Shown: positions 34,201-43,699 of the stretch, one piece after another
How the letters are laid out: every line of letters begins with the position of its first letter
Position numbering within the stretch: the first letter of the stretch is position 1
Assembly: GCF_001553005.1 (NCBI RefSeq)
Contig: NZ_KQ959874.1
Coordinates: 31,200-95,199, forward strand
Direction of reading: 5' to 3'
DNA length: 64,000 nucleotides
DNA from: Gemelliphila asaccharolytica
GTDB taxonomy: Bacteria > Bacillota > Bacilli > Staphylococcales > Gemellaceae
Notes under the pieces: model-generated
Database searches by the model: none
Told to the model about the DNA's origin: nothing
What the model saw: the letters and a program-made list of their open reading frames with translations, nothing else
Position numbers and translations under genes: made by a program

Positions 34201-36555
34201 ATGTTTGTCCAAGTTATAGTTGATATAAAAAATAGTAATGTAAATAAAATGTATTATTATGAAATCCCTATTCAATATGATGGACAAAATTTAATTGGAT
34301 ATAGAGTAGAAGTTGAATTTGGAAAAAGATTAATTCAAGGGTATGTAATTAATCAGGTTGAAAATGTTGATTTTGATACTTCAAAAATAAAAAAAATAAA
34401 AAGAATTAAAGATGATTTTAATGTCTTGAATCAAGAACTTATATTGTTATCAAAAGAACTTTCAAATAAGTTGTATTGTAGCCAAATTCAGATAATTGAA
34501 GCAATGCTACCTAATATTTTCAAAAATAAGTATAAAAAATATTATAAATTAATAATAAATTGTAAAGAAATATTTAATTTAAAAAACTATTTTGTAAATA
34601 ATGTCATAAAAAAAGACACTTTGGAGAAGATTATTACAAAAGAAGAAATAGAAACACTTTTATCAAAAAAAATAATAAAGCAAATAAGTATTGTAGAAGA
34701 ACAATTAAAAAAATCGAAAAAAAAATATATAATTTTAAAAGACGAAGCTTTAAATGAAAAATTAACTAAAAAACAAAAAGAAGTTATTAATTATTTATTG
34801 AAATATAATATAGCTGAAAAAAAAATAATAAAGAGTACTTTAAATGTCGGATATAGTGTTATAAAAAAATTAATTGATAAAAAAATAATACAAGAAATAG
34901 AAATTAATGATGAAAAAAATATAAATAAAAGATATTATAATAATGACAAAAATTTAAATAGTGAACAAAAAAAAATATTTAATAGTATAAAAGATACAAT
35001 AAAAGAAAAAAAATTCTCGGAATTTTTAATAAAAGGTGTTACAGGATCAGGAAAAACAGAGATTTATATACAATTGGTTAATGAATGTTTAAAATTGGGT
35101 AAGGAATCTTTAATTTTAGTTCCTGAAATTATTTTAACCCCCCAAACAGAATATAAATTTAGACAGGTTTTTGGTGAAAATTTGGCTGTTTTACATTCAA
35201 GATTAACAAAAAAAGAAAGATATATAGAATGGAAAAAAATAAGAGATAGAAAAGTTAATATATGTATAGGAACAAGATCGGCTATTTTTGCACCATTTAA
35301 TAATTTATCTCTTATAATAATAGATGAAGAGCATGAAGATTCGTATAAACAACAAGATAATCCTAGATACAATGCAAAGGATGTTGCAAAAAAAAGAGCT
35401 ATTTATAATAAGGCTACCTTAGTATACGCTAGTGCGACACCGTCTATAGAAAATTATTATCATTTTAAAACAAAAAATCCTAAAAATTTACTAAAGTTAG
35501 AAAGAAGTTACAGCGGATTAAGACCTAATGTAGAAATAGAATTGATAAGAAATAAAGAACAAATTTTGTCGCAAAATTTAATATGTAAAATAAAAAAAGT
35601 AGTTGATGAAGGGAATCAAGTTTTACTATTTATAAATAAAAGAGGGTATACAAATTTCATTAGATGTTTTAATTGTGGTCATGTTTATAAGTGCAAAAAT
35701 TGTGATATAAGTTTAAATTATCATAAATATGATAAAACTCTACAATGTCATTTTTGTGGTTATAAAAAAAGAATAAAAGATATAGAAAAATGTTGTAGTA
35801 ATATAGATTTAGTATCTGGTTCTTACGGAACTCAAAAAATTGAAGACTTTATATATAAAGAAATTAGTAGTGCTAAAATAATAAGAATGGATATGGACAC
35901 TACTAATAGAAAAGGGATGCATGAAAAATTATTGCTAGATTTTAGAAATAAAAAAGGAAATATTCTTTTAGGAACTCAGATGATATCAAAAGGTTTAGAT
36001 TTTCCAGATATAACTTTGGTGGGAATTCTTTCAGTAGATAGCATTATATCATTTCCAAGCTTTAAATCAAATGAAAAATTATTTCAATTATTAACTCAAA
36101 CAGCAGGGAGAACGGCAAGAAGTAGAAAAAAAAGTGATGTTATCGTTCAAACTACAGAGTATAATAATATAATAAAATATGCATTATTAAATGATTATGA
36201 AGAATTTTATGATTATGAAATAAAAAGAAGAAAATTAATAAATTATCCACCGTTTTGCAAAATTTCTTTAATTAAAATAAAGGGATCAGTGGAAAAAAAA
36301 ACATATATTATTTCAAAAATAGTTTATAATTTTTTATATAAACATTATGAAAAAGATAAGCTACTGGGTCCAACAAAGAGTACATTTTATAAAATAAATA
36401 ATGAATATACCATGAATATTTTTGTAAAGTATAATGAAGAATCTTATAAAAAAGTGCATTCACTTTTAAATTATATTAAAAATTATTTTTTAGATTTATA
36501 TGGTAAAGAACAAATATATATAATCATAGACGATGAACCATTAGATTATATATAA
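34201..36555 (+). CDS. priA: Primosomal helicase PriA with an altered zinc-binding motif
   Basis: A 784-residue 3'-5' helicase that restarts stalled replication forks by loading the replicative helicase. An N-terminal DNA-binding domain is followed by Walker A GVTGSGKTE (about residue 280), DEEH Walker B (about 377) and the later helicase motifs GTQMISKGLDFPDITLVGIL and TAGRTARS. A zinc-binding region at about 490-545 holds CFNCGHVYKCKNC and CHFCGYKK, but the last cysteine pair reads KCCSN instead of the usual Cys-Pro-x-Cys. So that ligand pair is adjacent and two residues are missing. It follows coaBC by 8 bases. Confidence 0.93.
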   Translation: MFVQVIVDIKNSNVNKMYYYEIPIQYDGQNLIGYRVEVEFGKRLIQGYVINQVENVDFDTSKIKKIKRIKDDFNVLNQELILLSKELSNKLYCSQIQIIEAMLPNIFKNKYKKYYKLIINCKEIFNLKNYFVNNVIKKDTLEKIITKEEIETLLSKKIIKQISIVEEQLKKSKKKYIILKDEALNEKLTKKQKEVINYLLKYNIAEKKIIKSTLNVGYSVIKKLIDKKIIQEIEINDEKNINKRYYNNDKNLNSEQKKIFNSIKDTIKEKKFSEFLIKGVTGSGKTEIYIQLVNECLKLGKESLILVPEIILTPQTEYKFRQVFGENLAVLHSRLTKKERYIEWKKIRDRKVNICIGTRSAIFAPFNNLSLIIIDEEHEDSYKQQDNPRYNAKDVAKKRAIYNKATLVYASATPSIENYYHFKTKNPKNLLKLERSYSGLRPNVEIELIRNKEQILSQNLICKIKKVVDEGNQVLLFINKRGYTNFIRCFNCGHVYKCKNCDISLNYHKYDKTLQCHFCGYKKRIKDIEKCCSNIDLVSGSYGTQKIEDFIYKEISSAKIIRMDMDTTNRKGMHEKLLLDFRNKKGNILLGTQMISKGLDFPDITLVGILSVDSIISFPSFKSNEKLFQLLTQTAGRTARSRKKSDVIVQTTEYNNIIKYALLNDYEEFYDYEIKRRKLINYPPFCKISLIKIKGSVEKKTYIISKIVYNFLYKHYEKDKLLGPTKSTFYKINNEYTMNIFVKYNEESYKKVHSLLNYIKNYFLDLYGKEQIYIIIDDEPLDYI

Positions 36556-36573
36556 AAATAACATATAAAATAC

Positions 36574-36602
36574 TTGATTTTTATTGTATTATTTATTATA
36601 AT
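36574..36602 (+). promoter_or_regulatory. Promoter of rpmE2
   Basis: TTGATT (36574-36579), 17 bases, then a consensus TATAAT (36597-36602). Confidence 0.7.
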
Positions 36603-36604
36603 AT

Positions 36605-36674
36605 TCTAGTATGTGAATAGTCACAAAAATAACTCTGTTCATATTATAAATGTTCAGGGCAGGAGGAAGAAAAA
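36605..36674 (+). promoter_or_regulatory. Leader of rpmE2, possible L31 autoregulatory RNA
   Basis: About 65 bases between the promoter and rpmE2 carry a small stem TGTGA-ATAG-TCACA (36613-36626) and a GTTCAGGGCAGGAGG segment that brings the ribosome-binding site close to a GC-richer patch. Firmicute L31 leaders are known; this one is too short for me to assign securely. A covariance search would decide. Confidence 0.35.
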
Positions 36675-36923
36675 ATGAAACAAGGAATACATCCAAATTA
36701 TAGAAAGGTAGTATTTATGGATACTACAAGTGGATTTAAATTTTTAAGTGGTTCTACAAAGCCATCAAAAGAAACAATTAAGTGGGAAGATGGAAATGAG
36801 TATCCTCTTATTAAAGTTGAAATAAGTTCTGATACACATCCATTTTACACAGGTCGACAAAGATTTGCACAAGCAGATGGAAGAGTTGAACGTTTCAATA
36901 AAAAATATGGAATCAAAAATTAA
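36675..36923 (+). CDS. rpmE2: 50S ribosomal protein L31 type B
   Basis: An 82-residue protein without the CxxC zinc ligands of type A L31. It reads [20 protein letters not shown] and [20 protein letters not shown], which are hallmarks of type B, the zinc-independent paralogue often used under zinc limitation. GCAGGAGGAAG precedes the ATG. It is monocistronic, between its own promoter and terminator. Whether a type A copy exists elsewhere cannot be seen here. Confidence 0.95.
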   Translation: MKQGIHPNYRKVVFMDTTSGFKFLSGSTKPSKETIKWEDGNEYPLIKVEISSDTHPFYTGRQRFAQADGRVERFNKKYGIKN

Positions 36924-36955
36924 AACAGACAATATTTTTTGTCTGTTTTTATTCT
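36922..36955 (+). terminator. Terminator of rpmE2
   Basis: A perfect 11-bp stem, AAAACAGACAA (36922-36932) against TTGTCTGTTTT (36939-36949), with a 6-base loop and further T residues. It starts at the rpmE2 stop codon. Confidence 0.85.
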
Positions 36956-36982
36956 ATATTAAGAATTTATTTGGAGATATGA

Positions 36983-37564
36983 ATGTTTGAAAAAAGAGAA
37001 ATAGGTTGGATAGAATGCATATGTGGGAGTATGTTTTCAGGAAAGTCAGAAGAACTAATTAGAAGGATAAAAAGAGGGCTTATAGCAAAACAAAAAATAT
37101 TATTATTTAAGCCTAAGATAGATGATAGGTATAATGTTGATAAGATTTCTACGCATAATGGAAACACTTTTGATTCTGTAGCTATATCTAGTTCCGAAGA
37201 AATTTATAGTTATATTGAAAATAAAAAATATGATATTATAGGAATTGATGAAATACAATTTTTTGATTATAATATTATAAAAGTAATAAATTATTTAGCT
37301 GAAATAGGTATTAGAGTTATAGTAGCTGGCTTAGATATGGATTTTAAGGCAGAGGCATTTCACCCTATGCCTGAAATAATGGCTATTAGTGAAATTGTAA
37401 CAAAGTTGCATGCAGTTTGTAGTAAATGTGGTGGAGAAGCTAGTAGAAGTCAAAGATTGATAAATGGTTTACCAGCAAAATATAATGATCCAATTGTTGT
37501 TATAGGAGCAAGTGAGACTTATGAAGCTAGATGTAGACATTGCCATGAAATAAAATATGATTAG
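36983..37564 (+). CDS. tdk: Thymidine kinase
   Basis: A 193-residue type II thymidine kinase of nucleotide salvage. The P-loop [18 protein letters not shown] is at about residues 12-29, the Walker B-like [10 protein letters not shown] at about 86-95, and the lasso region contains a zinc site made of CSKCGG (about 145) and CRHC (about 185). The thymidine-binding segment [11 protein letters not shown] is intact. Order rpmE-tdk-prfA-prmC is common in Bacilli. It complements pdp/deoC as a salvage enzyme. Confidence 0.95.
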   Translation: MFEKREIGWIECICGSMFSGKSEELIRRIKRGLIAKQKILLFKPKIDDRYNVDKISTHNGNTFDSVAISSSEEIYSYIENKKYDIIGIDEIQFFDYNIIKVINYLAEIGIRVIVAGLDMDFKAEAFHPMPEIMAISEIVTKLHAVCSKCGGEASRSQRLINGLPAKYNDPIVVIGASETYEARCRHCHEIKYD

Positions 37565-37572
37565 GAGTAATA

Positions 37573-38661
37573 ATGGAAATATTAACACAATTAGAAATAG
37601 TAGAAGAAAGATATGAGAAACTTAATGAACTACTAAGTGATCCAGATATAATAGGCGATTCAAAAAAATTAATGGAATTGTCAAAAGAACAAAGATCTAT
37701 AGAAAAAACTGTATTTGTTTTTAGAGAATATAAAGATATATTAAGACAAATAAAAGAAATAAAAGAGTTATTAGATATAGAGAATGACAAAGACATGAAA
37801 GAAATGATGCAGGAGGAAGTTAAAGAATTAGAAAATAAAATAAATCCTTTAGAAGAAAAATTAAAAATCTTACTGTTGCCAAAAGATCCTAATGATGAAA
37901 AAAACGTTGTTGTTGAGATAAGAGGAGCAGCAGGAGGTGATGAAGCTGCATTATTCGCATCAGATTTACTTAGAATGTACACAAAGTATGCAGAATCACA
38001 AGGTTGGAAGATAGAAATTTTAGAGTATTCTGAAATAGGTATAGGTGGTATAAAAGAAGCAATATTTACTGTGTCAGGAGAAGAAGTTTATTCTAAAATG
38101 AAATTTGAAAGTGGGGCACATAGAGTTCAAAGGGTTCCTACGACTGAATCTAGTGGAAGAATACATACCTCAACTGCAACTGTAGTTGTATTACCAGAGG
38201 TTGAAGAAGTTGAAGTAAATATAAATGAAAATGACATTCGTGTTGATACATTTGCATCATCAGGAGCAGGAGGACAATCAGTCAATACTACAATGTCAGC
38301 TGTTCGTCTTACTCATATTCCTACAGGAATTGTGGTATCTATGCAAGATGAAAGATCCCAAATTAAAAATAAAGAAAAAGCTATGAAGATTTTAAGAGCT
38401 AGAGTATATGATAAATTTCAACAAGAAGAACAAGAAAAATTTGATGCGGAAAGAAAATCAAAAGTAGGTACAGGTGATAGATCGGAAAGAATAAGAACAT
38501 ATAATTATCCACAAAATAGAGTTACAGATCATAGAATAGGCTTGTCACTTCAAAAATTGGATCAAATAATGGAAGGGAAATTAGATGAGATAATGGAAGC
38601 TTTGAGAATAGCAGAACAAACAGAAAAAATGAAAGAATTAAATAAAGGTAATTCTCTGTAA
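37573..38661 (+). CDS. prfA: Peptide chain release factor 1
   Basis: A 362-residue class I release factor that recognises UAA and UAG. The catalytic GGQ is in [14 protein letters not shown] (about residues 230-243). The RF1 codon-recognition region contains [18 protein letters not shown] (PTT here is the equivalent of the PxT motif, about 190). Full length. It starts 8 bases after tdk behind TAGGAG, and its stop overlaps the prmC start by one base. PrmC methylates the GGQ glutamine. Confidence 0.95.
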   Translation: MEILTQLEIVEERYEKLNELLSDPDIIGDSKKLMELSKEQRSIEKTVFVFREYKDILRQIKEIKELLDIENDKDMKEMMQEEVKELENKINPLEEKLKILLLPKDPNDEKNVVVEIRGAAGGDEAALFASDLLRMYTKYAESQGWKIEILEYSEIGIGGIKEAIFTVSGEEVYSKMKFESGAHRVQRVPTTESSGRIHTSTATVVVLPEVEEVEVNINENDIRVDTFASSGAGGQSVNTTMSAVRLTHIPTGIVVSMQDERSQIKNKEKAMKILRARVYDKFQQEEQEKFDAERKSKVGTGDRSERIRTYNYPQNRVTDHRIGLSLQKLDQIMEGKLDEIMEALRIAEQTEKMKELNKGNSL

Positions 38662-39503
38662 TGAAAAGAGAGGAAGCTTTAAAAAAAGCTAATTTTCTTT
38701 TGTACAAATCAGGAAAAGAAGTAAGTTTATCGAATTTTTTACTCATGTATTTGTTAGATGAAAATCCTCAGCAATTCAAAAAAAATATCAATAAATTTTT
38801 GAATGAAAAAGAAGTAAATAAGTTTTTTTTACTTTTAAATGAGCATATTGAAGAAGATAAACCTTTAAGTCATCTTTTAGGATTTGATTACTTTTATGGA
38901 AGAAAATTTTTGGTAAATAGTTCTGTTCTTTCTCCAAGAATGGAAACTGAAGAATTAGTTTATATAATTTTAAAAAATATAAAAGATTGTAATAATAAAT
39001 ATTACAAAATATTAGATTTATGTACAGGTAGTGGAATAATAGCAATAACATTAAAAAAAGAAATTGAAGTTGAAACAGATATATTTGCTTCAGATATTTC
39101 AAAAAAAGCATTAGAAGTAGCAAAAAAAAATGCTATTAATTTAGATGCTGATATAAATTTCATTGAATCTGATATTTTCGATAATATAAAAAATAAATAT
39201 GATATATTAGTATCTAATCCTCCTTATATATCGTATGAAGATAAGAATAAATTAAAAAAAAATGTTTTGAATTATGATCCACATATAGCACTATTTGCAA
39301 AAGAAAATGGAATGTATTTTTATAGAAAAATATTGGAAGATGCTAAATGTTATTTAAACAATGATGGAGTTATTTTTTTGGAAATAGGGTGTACACAAGG
39401 GGAATTTATAAAGAATCTAGCAAAAAAATATAATTATAATATAAATGTAATAAAGGATTTGAACGGGTTAGATAGAATTGCAATATTAAGGCCAATATTT
39501 TAG
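38661..39503 (+). CDS. prmC: Peptide release factor glutamine methyltransferase
   Basis: A 280-residue S-adenosylmethionine-dependent enzyme that methylates the glutamine of the GGQ loop in RF1 and RF2. The N-terminal helical domain includes HLLGFDYFYGRKFLVN. The Rossmann domain holds ILDLCTGSGIIAITL (about residues 117-131) and the catalytic SNPPYI (about 183-188). It overlaps prfA by one base, so enzyme and substrate are made together. Confidence 0.94.
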   Translation: MKREEALKKANFLLYKSGKEVSLSNFLLMYLLDENPQQFKKNINKFLNEKEVNKFFLLLNEHIEEDKPLSHLLGFDYFYGRKFLVNSSVLSPRMETEELVYIILKNIKDCNNKYYKILDLCTGSGIIAITLKKEIEVETDIFASDISKKALEVAKKNAINLDADINFIESDIFDNIKNKYDILVSNPPYISYEDKNKLKKNVLNYDPHIALFAKENGMYFYRKILEDAKCYLNNDGVIFLEIGCTQGEFIKNLAKKYNYNINVIKDLNGLDRIAILRPIF

Positions 39504-39606
39504 TATATTTTTGATAATATTATATTTTCTGGTTATAATATTCGATTAGTCATTTTTTAGATATAAATTCTATTGATAATTCATTTTATATATTTTTAGT
39601 TGTTAT

Positions 39607-39642
39607 AAAAGGTTAGTTTTTATTTATAAAAACTAACCTTTT
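39607..39642. terminator. Bidirectional terminator between prmC and rarA
   Basis: A perfect 16-bp stem, AAAAGGTTAGTTTTTA (39607-39622) with TAAAAACTAACCTTTT (39627-39642) and a four-base loop. It stands between two convergent genes. A and T runs on both sides allow it to work in either direction. Confidence 0.85.
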
Positions 39643-39680
39643 AATATATTCTATTGTAAAAATCGATTATTAATTTATTT

Positions 39681-40925
39681 TTATTTTAATTTTTTTAAAA
39701 ATTCATTATATAAATATAAACTTTTTTCATTTTTGTTATTTTGATTAACTTCATAAAAAATTTCATTTTTTAAATTATTAGGTAAGTATTCTTGATAAAC
39801 ATAGTTATATTTGTAGTCATGAGGGAATTTATATCCCACCCCATTTTTTAAATTTTCTGCACCAAGGTAATGATTATCCTTTAAATAATTAGGAATATTA
39901 AACTCTGGATTATTTTTAATGACTTTTAATGCTTTATCGATTGATTTTATTGCAGTATTAGATTTTTTAGATAACGACATTTGTATTACTACATTAGAAA
40001 GGGGTATTCTTGCTTCAGGGAATCCTAAAGATTTAGCAGATTCTATTGCATTATACACAAAAGGTCCTATATTAGGATTTGCAAGTCCAATATCTTCATA
40101 ACAAATAACTAATAATCTACGGCATATAATTTCAAGATCTCCACTTTCTATTAATAAAGCTAGATAAAATAATGCTGCATTAACATCACTACCTCTTATA
40201 GATTTTTGTAATGCACTTATTGTATTATAAAAATAATCTTCATTTTTATCATATTTTTTAAAGTTACATAATGAGAAATTTTTAAAAGTTTCTATATCAA
40301 TATTTTCATTATTATTTGATAAATTATATATTATTTCTAAGGAATTAAGTGCAAATCTTAAATCACCAGATGAACTTTTAGAAATTAAATTAAAAACAGA
40401 ATCGGAAATTTTTATATCTTTATTGAAAATATCTTTGTTATTAAATATTTTTTTTAGATAATCAGAAATTTCATTGTAATTAATAGGTTTCAATTCAAAT
40501 ATTTTTAATCTTGATCTTACTGCAGGTGATATAGAATGATAGGGATTATGTGTTGTGCATCCTATAATAAAAATATTTTCAAATTCTATTTCTGGTAATA
40601 AGACGTCTTGCATAGGTTTTGTCAATCTGTGAAATTCATCTATAAGCAATAGAATTTTCTTAAAATTTTTAGATTCATATATTATGTCAGTTAAATCTTT
40701 TTTTGTACAATTTACTGCGTTTAATATTTTAAATTTGTAATCTAGTTCGTTAGCTAAACACATAGCTATCGAAGTTTTACCAGTACCTGTAGGCCCATAT
40801 AATATAAAAGAAAACATGGCTTTAAATTGTACAATTTTAGTTAAAATTTTATTTTCCCCTATTAAATGTTTTTGCCCTACAATATCTTTTATTAATTTTG
40901 GTCTTATACTATTTATCAGACTCAT
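39681..40925 (-). CDS. rarA: Replication-associated recombination protein A
   Basis: A 414-residue AAA+ ATPase (MgsA/WHIP family) acting at stalled forks. Walker A GPTGTGKTSIA is at about residues 43-53, Walker B LLIDEFHRL at about 93-101, sensor GCTTHNPYHS at about 116-125, and the C-terminal tetramerisation domain includes GSDVNAALFYLA and EDIGLANP (about 250-280). The C-terminal motif NGVGYKFPHDY is also standard. It is on the minus strand and convergent with prmC. TAAGAAAGGAAAT precedes its start. Confidence 0.94.
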   Translation of the reverse strand: MSLINSIRPKLIKDIVGQKHLIGENKILTKIVQFKAMFSFILYGPTGTGKTSIAMCLANELDYKFKILNAVNCTKKDLTDIIYESKNFKKILLLIDEFHRLTKPMQDVLLPEIEFENIFIIGCTTHNPYHSISPAVRSRLKIFELKPINYNEISDYLKKIFNNKDIFNKDIKISDSVFNLISKSSSGDLRFALNSLEIIYNLSNNNENIDIETFKNFSLCNFKKYDKNEDYFYNTISALQKSIRGSDVNAALFYLALLIESGDLEIICRRLLVICYEDIGLANPNIGPFVYNAIESAKSLGFPEARIPLSNVVIQMSLSKKSNTAIKSIDKALKVIKNNPEFNIPNYLKDNHYLGAENLKNGVGYKFPHDYKYNYVYQEYLPNNLKNEIFYEVNQNNKNEKSLYLYNEFLKKLK

Positions 40926-40968
40926 ATTATATTTCCTTTCTTATTAAGTGAAAAAAATTTTAAATATG

Positions 40969-40990
40969 ATATGATAATATAATATCATAT
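40969..40990. promoter_or_regulatory. Inverted repeat between divergent rarA and korA
   Basis: ATATGATA (40969-40976) and TATCATAT (40983-40990) form an 8-bp inverted repeat with a 6-base spacer. It lies in the 142-base gap that must hold both divergent promoters. An operator role is possible; in such AT-rich DNA a chance origin cannot be excluded. Confidence 0.3.
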
Positions 40991-41067
40991 TATTGTATCA
41001 ATGTAAATGATATTTTTCTAACCAATAAAATATTATATTAATAATTTCTATTTAAGAGGAGATTTAA

Positions 41068-42822
41068 ATGATTAATAAACTTTCATGGAAAATAGGTGGA
41101 GAACAAGGAGAAGGTCTTGAAAGTACTTCAGAAATTTTTTCTACAGTTATAAACTCTCTAGGGTATAATATGTGTTCTACAAGAAATTTCTCAAGTAGAA
41201 TTAAGGGAGGACATAGTAATAGTAAAATTTGTATATCAGAAAATAAAACAAACGTTATAGAGTATAAAACAGATATCTTGGTTGCTTTTGATCAAGAGTC
41301 GTTAGAAAATTATATAAGCGAATTACATGAAAAAAGTATTGTAATTGTCGATAAAAAAATAAATCCTGTAATTCCAGAGGAAATGAAATGTAAAATTGCT
41401 ATTTTTGAAATAACAGCTCTAGCAAAAGAAATAGATAATACTATAATAAAAAATGTTCTTACTTTAGGAATATGTTCTAAATTATTAAATATTGATATAA
41501 ACATTTTTAAAAAAATGATAGAAAATAAATTTTCAAGTAAAGGTAAAGCAGTTGTTGATAATAATATAAAAGCATTTGAAGTAGGATATGATTTAATGGC
41601 TGATTATATGAAAAAAAACAATATTAATGACGAATTTTTCTTGAAAAAATTAGTAAAAAACAAAAAAAATAATATGTGGATTATGGGAAATCATGCAGCA
41701 GCAATAGGAGCAATAGCAGCAGGTTGTAGGCTATTTGCTGGATATCCAATAACTCCAGCTACAGAAGTAATGGAATATATGTTTGAAAATATAAGCAAAG
41801 TAGGAGGAGCGTATATTCAAACAGAAGATGAATTATCAGCATTAGGAGTTGTAATTGGAGCAAACTTTGCTGGAGTAAGGTCTATGACAGCAACTTCTGG
41901 TCCTGGATTAGCACTTATGACAGAATTTTTAGGCTTAGCTACTATAAGTGAACAACCAGCTGTAATATATGATGCACAAAGAGGGGGGCCAGCCACAGGG
42001 ATGCCTACAAAAATGGAGCAATCAGATATTTTATTTGCAACATATGGAGGTATGGGAGATTCTTCAAGAATAGTTTTAGCTCCAACATCAGTAAAAGATA
42101 GTTTTTATATCATGTGTGATGCCTTTAATATATCAGAAATGTATCAAACTCCAGTAATAGTTCTTACTGATCAGCAATTATCTATGAATAAAGAAACTAT
42201 ATCTAATTTTAATTTTTCAAATATAAAGATAAATAGAGGAAAATTACTTTCTGATAAGGAAGTTTTGAATGAAAAAGAAAATATTTATTTTAAAAGATAT
42301 GGCTTAGATAGTTTAGTATCTAATAGAGCAATACCAGGACAAATAGGAGGAATACATAATGCAAATAGTTCTGAGCATTCAGAGTATGGACTTCCTTCAG
42401 AAAATCCGACAATGAGAAAGTTACAAACATCTAAAAGAATGGAAAAAATTTTATCTGTAAAAATAGACAATACTTATTTTTATAATAAACATAATGAAGA
42501 AAAATATATTTTATTAGTAGGGATAAACTCTGTATGTAGTACCATTGACGAGGTGTGTAGAATTTTAAAAAAAGAAAATATTTTTTGTGATACGCTACAT
42601 ATAAGACAAATATTTCCAGTAGATAAAAATATAAAAAAAATTATGAGTATGTATAAAAAAGTATATATAGTAGAACATAATCATAATGCACAATTAAAAA
42701 CTGTTTTACAAAATGACTTAAAACTAGATTTTGAATTAAATAGTATAAGAAAATATAGTGGCGAAATATTTTATACACATGAAATAATAGATGAATTGAA
42801 AAAGGGGATAATAAAATTATAA
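41068..42822 (+). CDS. korA: 2-oxoacid:ferredoxin oxidoreductase subunit alpha (fused gamma-alpha)
   Basis: A 584-residue subunit that joins the gamma domain (about 1-185: GGEQGEGLESTSEIF, SSRIKGGHSN) to the pyrimidine-binding alpha domain (about 200-584: GNHAAAIGAIAAGCRLFAGYPITPATEV, TATSGPGLALM, QRGGPATGMPTKMEQ). With KorB it oxidatively decarboxylates a 2-oxoacid such as 2-oxoglutarate and reduces ferredoxin. The fused layout matches Bacillus and Staphylococcus KorA. The exact substrate cannot be read from the sequence. GAGGAG precedes the ATG. Confidence 0.92.
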   Translation: MINKLSWKIGGEQGEGLESTSEIFSTVINSLGYNMCSTRNFSSRIKGGHSNSKICISENKTNVIEYKTDILVAFDQESLENYISELHEKSIVIVDKKINPVIPEEMKCKIAIFEITALAKEIDNTIIKNVLTLGICSKLLNIDINIFKKMIENKFSSKGKAVVDNNIKAFEVGYDLMADYMKKNNINDEFFLKKLVKNKKNNMWIMGNHAAAIGAIAAGCRLFAGYPITPATEVMEYMFENISKVGGAYIQTEDELSALGVVIGANFAGVRSMTATSGPGLALMTEFLGLATISEQPAVIYDAQRGGPATGMPTKMEQSDILFATYGGMGDSSRIVLAPTSVKDSFYIMCDAFNISEMYQTPVIVLTDQQLSMNKETISNFNFSNIKINRGKLLSDKEVLNEKENIYFKRYGLDSLVSNRAIPGQIGGIHNANSSEHSEYGLPSENPTMRKLQTSKRMEKILSVKIDNTYFYNKHNEEKYILLVGINSVCSTIDEVCRILKKENIFCDTLHIRQIFPVDKNIKKIMSMYKKVYIVEHNHNAQLKTVLQNDLKLDFELNSIRKYSGEIFYTHEIIDELKKGIIKL

Positions 42823-43691
42823 TGGTTACTTTAAAAGAATATAGAAATGGAGAAAAACCTGATTGGTGTCCTGGTTGTGGAGATTATTCGGTATTAGCTG
42901 GACTAAATAAAGCTGTGGTGTCTTTAGGAATAGAACCTCATAATTTAGTTATTTCTGCAGGGATTGGATGTTCAGGTAAAATTAGCGGTTATACAAGAGC
43001 GTACGGATTTCAAGGGTTGCATGGTAGAGCATTACCAGTAGCTCAAGGGATAAAATTAGCTAATAAGAATTTAACAGTAATAGCAATGGGAGGCGATGGA
43101 GATGGCTATGCAATAGGAGTAGGACATTTTATTCATGCTATGAGAAGAAATATTAACATAACATATATAGTAATGGATAATCAATTATATGCATTGACTA
43201 AAGCACAAGCATCTCCTAGATCTGATTTAGGATTTATTACTTCTACTTCTCTTGAGGGTGCTACAGATGAGCCAATATTTCCTACTAGATTAGCATTATC
43301 TATGGGAGCAACTTTTGTAGCACAGGCTTTTACAGGAAATATGAAACAAATGGTAAATATATTTGAGCAAGCCATATCGCATGAAGGTTTTTCTATTGTT
43401 AATGTATTTAGTCCTTGTCATACATATAATTATAAAAATACTCCTCTTTGGTTTAAACAACATTTAACTAATTTAGATAATTTGACTGATTATGATATTA
43501 GTGATAAATATAATGCATATAAGGTAATAGATGAATATAATAATTTAATAACTGGAGTAATATATAAAAATGAAAAAAAAGAAATTTTTGAAAAAAAAAT
43601 ACCAGGATTTAGTGAAAATTTACCCATTTCAAAAATGGATATAAGCGTAAAAAATGATATTATTGAAAAAATGTGTGATTGTTTTAGATAG
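42822..43691 (+). CDS. korB: 2-oxoacid:ferredoxin oxidoreductase subunit beta
   Basis: A 289-residue subunit that binds thiamine diphosphate. DWCPGCGDYSVLAGL (about residues 12-26) holds the first cysteines of the iron-sulfur site, AMGGDGDGYAIGVGH (about 89-103) is the ThDP/Mg motif, and the beta domain ends around residue 280. It overlaps korA by one base. No separate ferredoxin-like delta subunit is present, as usual for the Bacilli type. Confidence 0.93.
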   Translation: MVTLKEYRNGEKPDWCPGCGDYSVLAGLNKAVVSLGIEPHNLVISAGIGCSGKISGYTRAYGFQGLHGRALPVAQGIKLANKNLTVIAMGGDGDGYAIGVGHFIHAMRRNINITYIVMDNQLYALTKAQASPRSDLGFITSTSLEGATDEPIFPTRLALSMGATFVAQAFTGNMKQMVNIFEQAISHEGFSIVNVFSPCHTYNYKNTPLWFKQHLTNLDNLTDYDISDKYNAYKVIDEYNNLITGVIYKNEKKEIFEKKIPGFSENLPISKMDISVKNDIIEKMCDCFR

Positions 43692-43699
43692 GAGAAGAA

